Shown here piece by piece: positions 62,022 to 64,000 of a DNA stretch of 64,000 bases. The notes beneath the pieces were generated by a model that made no database searches, was not told the DNA's origin, and was given only the letters and a program-made list of their open reading frames with translations. The stretch covers positions 1 to 64,000 of the forward strand of contig CANFWH010000001.1 of NCBI GenBank assembly GCA_947450645.1, given 5' to 3'. This DNA comes from Comamonadaceae bacterium. Its GTDB lineage: Bacteria > Pseudomonadota > Gammaproteobacteria > Burkholderiales > Burkholderiaceae_C. A program made the position numbers and the translations under genes. Each line of letters opens with the position of its first letter. Position 1 is the first letter of the stretch.

Positions 62022-62363
62022 ATGAAAAATTACAGCGAGACTCATCTTCAAGTCCTACGCTTGCTTCAAAGCAATCCATTGCTGAGCCAGCGTGAAATGG
62101 CCAATGCGCTAGGTGTTAGTTTGGGTAAAACGAACTATTGCATTAAAGCTTTGATAGAGAAGGGGCATATCAAGGTGCAAAACTTTTTGGGTAGCCACAA
62201 CAAACTAGCATATAGCTATTTATTAACGCCCACAGGCATCAAAGAAAAAGCGCAATTAACGGCAGGGTTCTTGAAGCGCAAGGTTCAAGAATATGAGCTA
62301 CTACGTACCGAGATTGAAACGCTTCGATTAGAAGTTATCGAAACGAGTCCCCCGTCCCACTAG
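62022..62363 (+). CDS. MarR family EPS-associated transcriptional regulator
   Basis: A 113-residue winged helix-turn-helix protein ([51 protein letters not shown]) with a helical C terminus ([14 protein letters not shown]). It matches the small MarR-like regulators that sit at the head of exopolysaccharide loci. ATG 62022 is used; an earlier frame start at 61995 would overlap the ops hairpin. It is the first gene after the ops element and stands 22 bp before gmd, so it is the leader gene of the RfaH-controlled operon. Confidence 0.85.
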   Translation: MKNYSETHLQVLRLLQSNPLLSQREMANALGVSLGKTNYCIKALIEKGHIKVQNFLGSHNKLAYSYLLTPTGIKEKAQLTAGFLKRKVQEYELLRTEIETLRLEVIETSPPSH

Positions 62364-62385
62364 CTCACCGAATTCTCTCGTCACA

Positions 62386-63495
62386 ATGTCAAACAAAACA
62401 AATTCCCAAAAAATAGCTCTTATCACAGGCATTACAGGCCAAGATGGCTCTTATTTAGCTGAATTTTTGTTAGGAAAGGGCTATGTGGTTCACGGCATCA
62501 AACGCCGTGCTAGCTCCTTCAATACCGAACGCGTGGACCACATTTATCAAGATCCGCATATTGACAATGCACGCTTCAAGCTGCACTACGGTGATCTGAG
62601 CGACAGTAGCAACCTAATTCGGATCATTCAAGAAACTCAGCCTGATGAAATCTATAACCTTGGCGCGCAAAGCCATGTGGCGGTGAGTTTTGAGTCCCCC
62701 GAATACACAGTAGATGTCGATGGCATGGGTACGCTACGCATCTTGGAAGCGATTCGCATTCTTGGCCTAGAGAAAAAAACCCGCTTTTATCAAGCCAGCA
62801 CCTCCGAACTCTATGGCCTTGTCCAAGAAACACCGCAAAAAGAAACAACCCCTTTCTACCCACGTAGTCCGTATGCCGTCGCCAAGCTTTATGCTTATTG
62901 GATTACGGTCAACTACCGCGAGGCCTATGGCATTTATGCATGCAACGGTATTTTGTTCAACCACGAAAGTCCGCGTCGTGGCGAGACCTTTGTGACGCGC
63001 AAGATCACGCGCGGCTTGGCCAATATTAATCAAGGACTAGAAGATTGCCTCTATATGGGCAACATTGATGCGCTACGCGACTGGGGACATGCCAAAGACT
63101 ATGTGCGGATGCAGTGGATGATGATGCAACAAGAGAAGCCCGAAGATTTTGTGATTGCCACGGGCGTGCAATACAGCGTTCGAGCATTTATCAACAAAAC
63201 GGCAGATGCACTGGGTATGACCCTTAGCTGGAGCGGCTCAGGGGTGACTGAGACGGCCACCTGGGTAGAGCAAAATAAAATTGTGTTGCGGATTGATCCT
63301 CGGTATTACCGTCCCACAGAAGTGGAGACTCTATTGGGCGACCCGACCAAAGCCAAAACTAAACTTGGCTGGGTACCTGAAATCACCTTGGACGAAATGA
63401 TTACAGAGATGGTGGCAAGCGATTTAGCACAGGCCAAGCGACAGGCTTTGTTGAAATCACATGGCTACCCCGTCTCAATTAGTCAAGACGCCTAA
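62386..63495 (+). CDS. gmd: GDP-mannose 4,6-dehydratase
   Basis: Converts GDP-D-mannose to GDP-4-keto-6-deoxymannose. The 369-residue SDR enzyme has [33 protein letters not shown], the catalytic STSELYG and [10 protein letters not shown], and [18 protein letters not shown]. It takes its substrate from ManC and feeds the GDP-fucose synthase 12 bp downstream. ATG 62386. Confidence 0.96.
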   Translation: MSNKTNSQKIALITGITGQDGSYLAEFLLGKGYVVHGIKRRASSFNTERVDHIYQDPHIDNARFKLHYGDLSDSSNLIRIIQETQPDEIYNLGAQSHVAVSFESPEYTVDVDGMGTLRILEAIRILGLEKKTRFYQASTSELYGLVQETPQKETTPFYPRSPYAVAKLYAYWITVNYREAYGIYACNGILFNHESPRRGETFVTRKITRGLANINQGLEDCLYMGNIDALRDWGHAKDYVRMQWMMMQQEKPEDFVIATGVQYSVRAFINKTADALGMTLSWSGSGVTETATWVEQNKIVLRIDPRYYRPTEVETLLGDPTKAKTKLGWVPEITLDEMITEMVASDLAQAKRQALLKSHGYPVSISQDA

Positions 63496-63507
63496 AGGAT
63501 TAGCTCA

Positions 63508-64000
63508 ATGGAAAAAATCTATGTCGCAGGTCACAAAGGCATGGTCGGCAGTGCTATTGTTCGGCACTTATTAGCCAGTGGCATACCAGAGCAAAACATC
63601 ATTACAAGAACCCGCGCAGAGCTAGATCTGTGTAATCAACAAGCCGTACAAGCTTTTTTTGCGACTGAACGCCCAGCGCAGGTCTATCTCGCCGCAGCCA
63701 AGGTAGGCGGCATTCATGCCAACAACACCTATCCCGCTGAGTTCATTTATCAGAATTTGATGCTGCAATCCAATGTCATCCATGCGGCGCATGTGAATGG
63801 CGTTAAAAGATTACTTTTTTTAGGCTCAAGCTGTATCTATCCACGGTTAGCGGAACAGCCCATGCGTGAAGATGCTTTGCTCACAGGCCCCTTAGAACCC
63901 ACTAACGAAGCTTATGCCATCGCCAAAATTGCGGGCATCAAAATGTGTGAAAGCTACAACCGCCAATACGCAAGCACTCATGGCACGGATTACCGCAGCG
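63508..64000 (+). CDS. fcl: GDP-L-fucose synthase, 5' part
   Basis: Epimerase-reductase that completes GDP-L-fucose synthesis. About 164 codons are visible before the right edge. They read [58 protein letters not shown] and the start of the catalytic motif [16 protein letters not shown], all standard for Fcl/WcaG. AAAGGA lies about 7 nt before the ATG. The gmd-fcl pair shows that the polysaccharide contains fucose or a derivative. Confidence 0.95.
   Translation, partial: MEKIYVAGHKGMVGSAIVRHLLASGIPEQNIITRTRAELDLCNQQAVQAFFATERPAQVYLAAAKVGGIHANNTYPAEFIYQNLMLQSNVIHAAHVNGVKRLLFLGSSCIYPRLAEQPMREDALLTGPLEPTNEAYAIAKIAGIKMCESYNRQYASTHGTDYRS

Noticed and set aside
1-64000. CRISPR arrays, tRNA or rRNA genes, insertion sequences, prophage or integrated element.
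   Set aside because: No regularly spaced direct repeats, cloverleaf sequences, transposase or integrase genes other than XerC were seen; XerC sits in its normal dapF-DUF484-xerC context.

Overview
The window looks like a chromosomal segment of a betaproteobacterium of the order Burkholderiales. Three periplasmic Bug/TctC-type binding proteins, the aspS - DUF502 - FmdB gene order, the proteobacterial-type gshA and the purine and aromatic catabolic clusters all fit that order. A freshwater Comamonadaceae-like species is my inference only. Genes are tightly packed, many overlap by 4 bp, and no gap exceeds about 160 bp. I saw no rRNA, tRNA, CRISPR array or insertion sequence.

Layout. 1-5.4 kb: the end of groL, then a leftward block (GNAT acetyltransferase, DenD-like dehydrogenase, aspS, DUF502 protein, FmdB zinc ribbon). 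5.5-8.0 kb: gshA, an M14 peptidase and a small CobW-like protein without a P-loop. 8.0-11.7 kb: a Rieske oxygenase set (alcohol dehydrogenase, oxygenase, divergent ferredoxin, Bug protein). 11.7-17.2 kb: htpG, a VapBC-like pair, an orphan ABC binding protein, an RluF-type pseudouridine synthase and a Crp/Fnr regulator. 17.3-26.6 kb: a rightward operon of acyl-CoA ligase, a complete LivGHMKF-type transporter, a PaaK-like ligase and a Bug protein, probably for uptake and CoA activation of a carboxylic acid. 26.6-31.9 kb: a LysM/FecR protein, a TpsB transporter without its TpsA partner, and a DegP/MucD protease.

32-52 kb is mostly a purine/urate catabolic island: NMT1-type ABC transporter, NCS2 permease, M20 hydrolase, a UraD-AllC fusion, PuuE, a GntR regulator, UraH, XdhC, PuuD and XdhAB. 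Together they cover xanthine to urate, HIU, OHCU, allantoin, allantoate and ureidoglycolate. Four near-identical TGTATACA palindromes sit before the permease, the hydrolase, the gntR/uraH divergent pair and puuD, which defines a probable GntR regulon. A separate catabolic operon (DUF1185, Bug, MDR, FAH, VOC, second GntR) is embedded in the island with its own operator.

52-56.6 kb: fatty acid desaturase, a short MetE-like methionine synthase, dapF, DUF484 and xerC. 56.6-64 kb: start of a surface polysaccharide locus (rfbBDAC, manC, rfaH, a MarR-type EPS regulator, gmd, fcl cut by the window edge), with an ops element between rfaH and the next gene.

The most unusual signal is a family of about 40-bp imperfect palindromes inside unrelated genes, always in the same orientation and reading frame, encoding a peptide like QAxxDKASTSAD. 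Clear copies lie in the FmdB, alcohol dehydrogenase, orphan ABC binding protein, PuuD, RfbC and ManC genes, with partial copies elsewhere; in one copy the centre is inverted relative to its flanks. A different REP-like double hairpin sits in frame inside the UraD-AllC gene.
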